Position numbers and translations under genes: made by a program. A model generated the notes under the pieces. That model was not told the DNA's origin. It saw only the letters and a list, made by a program, of their open reading frames with translations, and did no database searches. DNA of 60,081 bases from Novosphingobium sp. 17-62-19 (lineage in GTDB: Bacteria > Pseudomonadota > Alphaproteobacteria > Sphingomonadales > Sphingomonadaceae): NCBI RefSeq assembly GCF_002256775.1, contig NZ_NCII01000005.1:1-60081 (forward strand), read 5' to 3'. Of the stretch, positions 59,983 to 60,081 are shown piece by piece; the first letter of the stretch is position 1; every line of letters starts with the position of its first letter.

Positions 59983-60069
59983 TGGTGCGGTCAAGAAGAC
60001 TCGAACTTCCACGGGCTTTCGCCCACAACGACCTCAACGTTGCGCGTCTACCAATTCCGCCATGACCGC
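59983..60069 (-). tRNA. tRNA-Leu (GAG)
   Basis: On the reverse strand an 87-base tRNA folds fully. The acceptor GCGGTCA pairs with TGACCGC, followed by A and an encoded CCA. The D-arm has the class II leucine look (GGCGGAATTGGTAGACGC), the anticodon stem is CAACG/CGTTG with loop TTGAGGT (anticodon GAG), the long variable arm pairs GGGC with GCCC, and the T-arm is GTTCGAGTC-type. It reads the leucine codons CUC and CUU. Confidence 0.95.
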
Positions 60070-60081
60070 AAAATCAGACGG

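Noticed and set aside
1-60081. CRISPR array, prophage or insertion sequence
   Set aside because: No regularly spaced repeats, no transposase or phage structural or integrase genes were recognised on either strand.

Overview
The window is a GC-rich chromosomal segment from an alphaproteobacterium, most likely a member of the Sphingomonadales (Novosphingobium/Sphingomonas-like). This placement is an inference. It rests on the ABC-type (kps) capsule genes beside a fatty-acid hydroxylase, an fds-type soluble formate dehydrogenase, an Lrp-type PutR/PutA pair, aromatic-acid catabolic genes, and a REP-like inverted repeat of the CTTCGACA-GCTCAG-ATGAGCGG type that I associate with this order. No phage, IS element or CRISPR array was seen.

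Region by region. (a) 1-1556: the 5' part of a ZnuD-like zinc TonB receptor with a possible Zur box. (b) 1.7-31 kb: a capsule locus. The Kdo genes kdsA, kdsD and kdsB lie with a phytanoyl-CoA-type dioxygenase and a histidine-phosphatase-like protein. Then come a short one-module KpsC-like protein, a GT4 glycosyltransferase, a lipid-type hydroxylase, an SDR, an LtaS-like membrane enzyme, kpsS-E-M-T, a reverse-strand block of large glycosyltransferases and an FkbM-like protein. The ADP-heptose genes gmhB-hldE with an AGE-family epimerase, a DUF5672/GT2 pair and the outer-membrane exporter kpsD close the locus. (c) 31-36.6 kb: a reverse-strand operon of a GT4-plus-helical-domain protein, a GH130 phosphorylase, manC and manA. 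Together these could form a closed GDP-mannose / mannan / mannose-1-phosphate cycle. This is my best candidate for an undescribed system. (d) 36.8-45 kb: tonB, then a formate dehydrogenase operon (fdsG-fdsB-mobA-fdsA-fdsD-fdhD, read leftwards) behind a LysR regulator, with an LTTR box overlapping the regulator's stop codon. (e) 45.2-48.1 kb: bioB-bioF-bioD. (f) 48.1-55.3 kb: a catabolic cluster with a cyclase-family hydrolase, an alpha/beta hydrolase, an extradiol dioxygenase, a flavin monooxygenase, an MFS importer, a Rieske oxygenase and a TetR regulator. Its substrate is unknown, but the enzyme set suits a methoxylated or N-heteroaromatic acid. (g) 55.3-59.3 kb: putR and putA, divergent. 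(h) 59.5-60.07 kb: a hypothetical ORF of different composition and a tRNA-Leu(GAG).

How the genes fit together. The Kdo genes supply CMP-Kdo for the lipid-linked Kdo linker built by the KpsC and KpsS proteins. The reverse-strand glycosyltransferases and the heptose genes probably build the repeat unit. KpsM/T/E/D export the finished chain. Lipid-modifying enzymes inside the locus suggest a modified anchor or envelope lipid. All starts were chosen by reading the sequence and were not tested by alignment.
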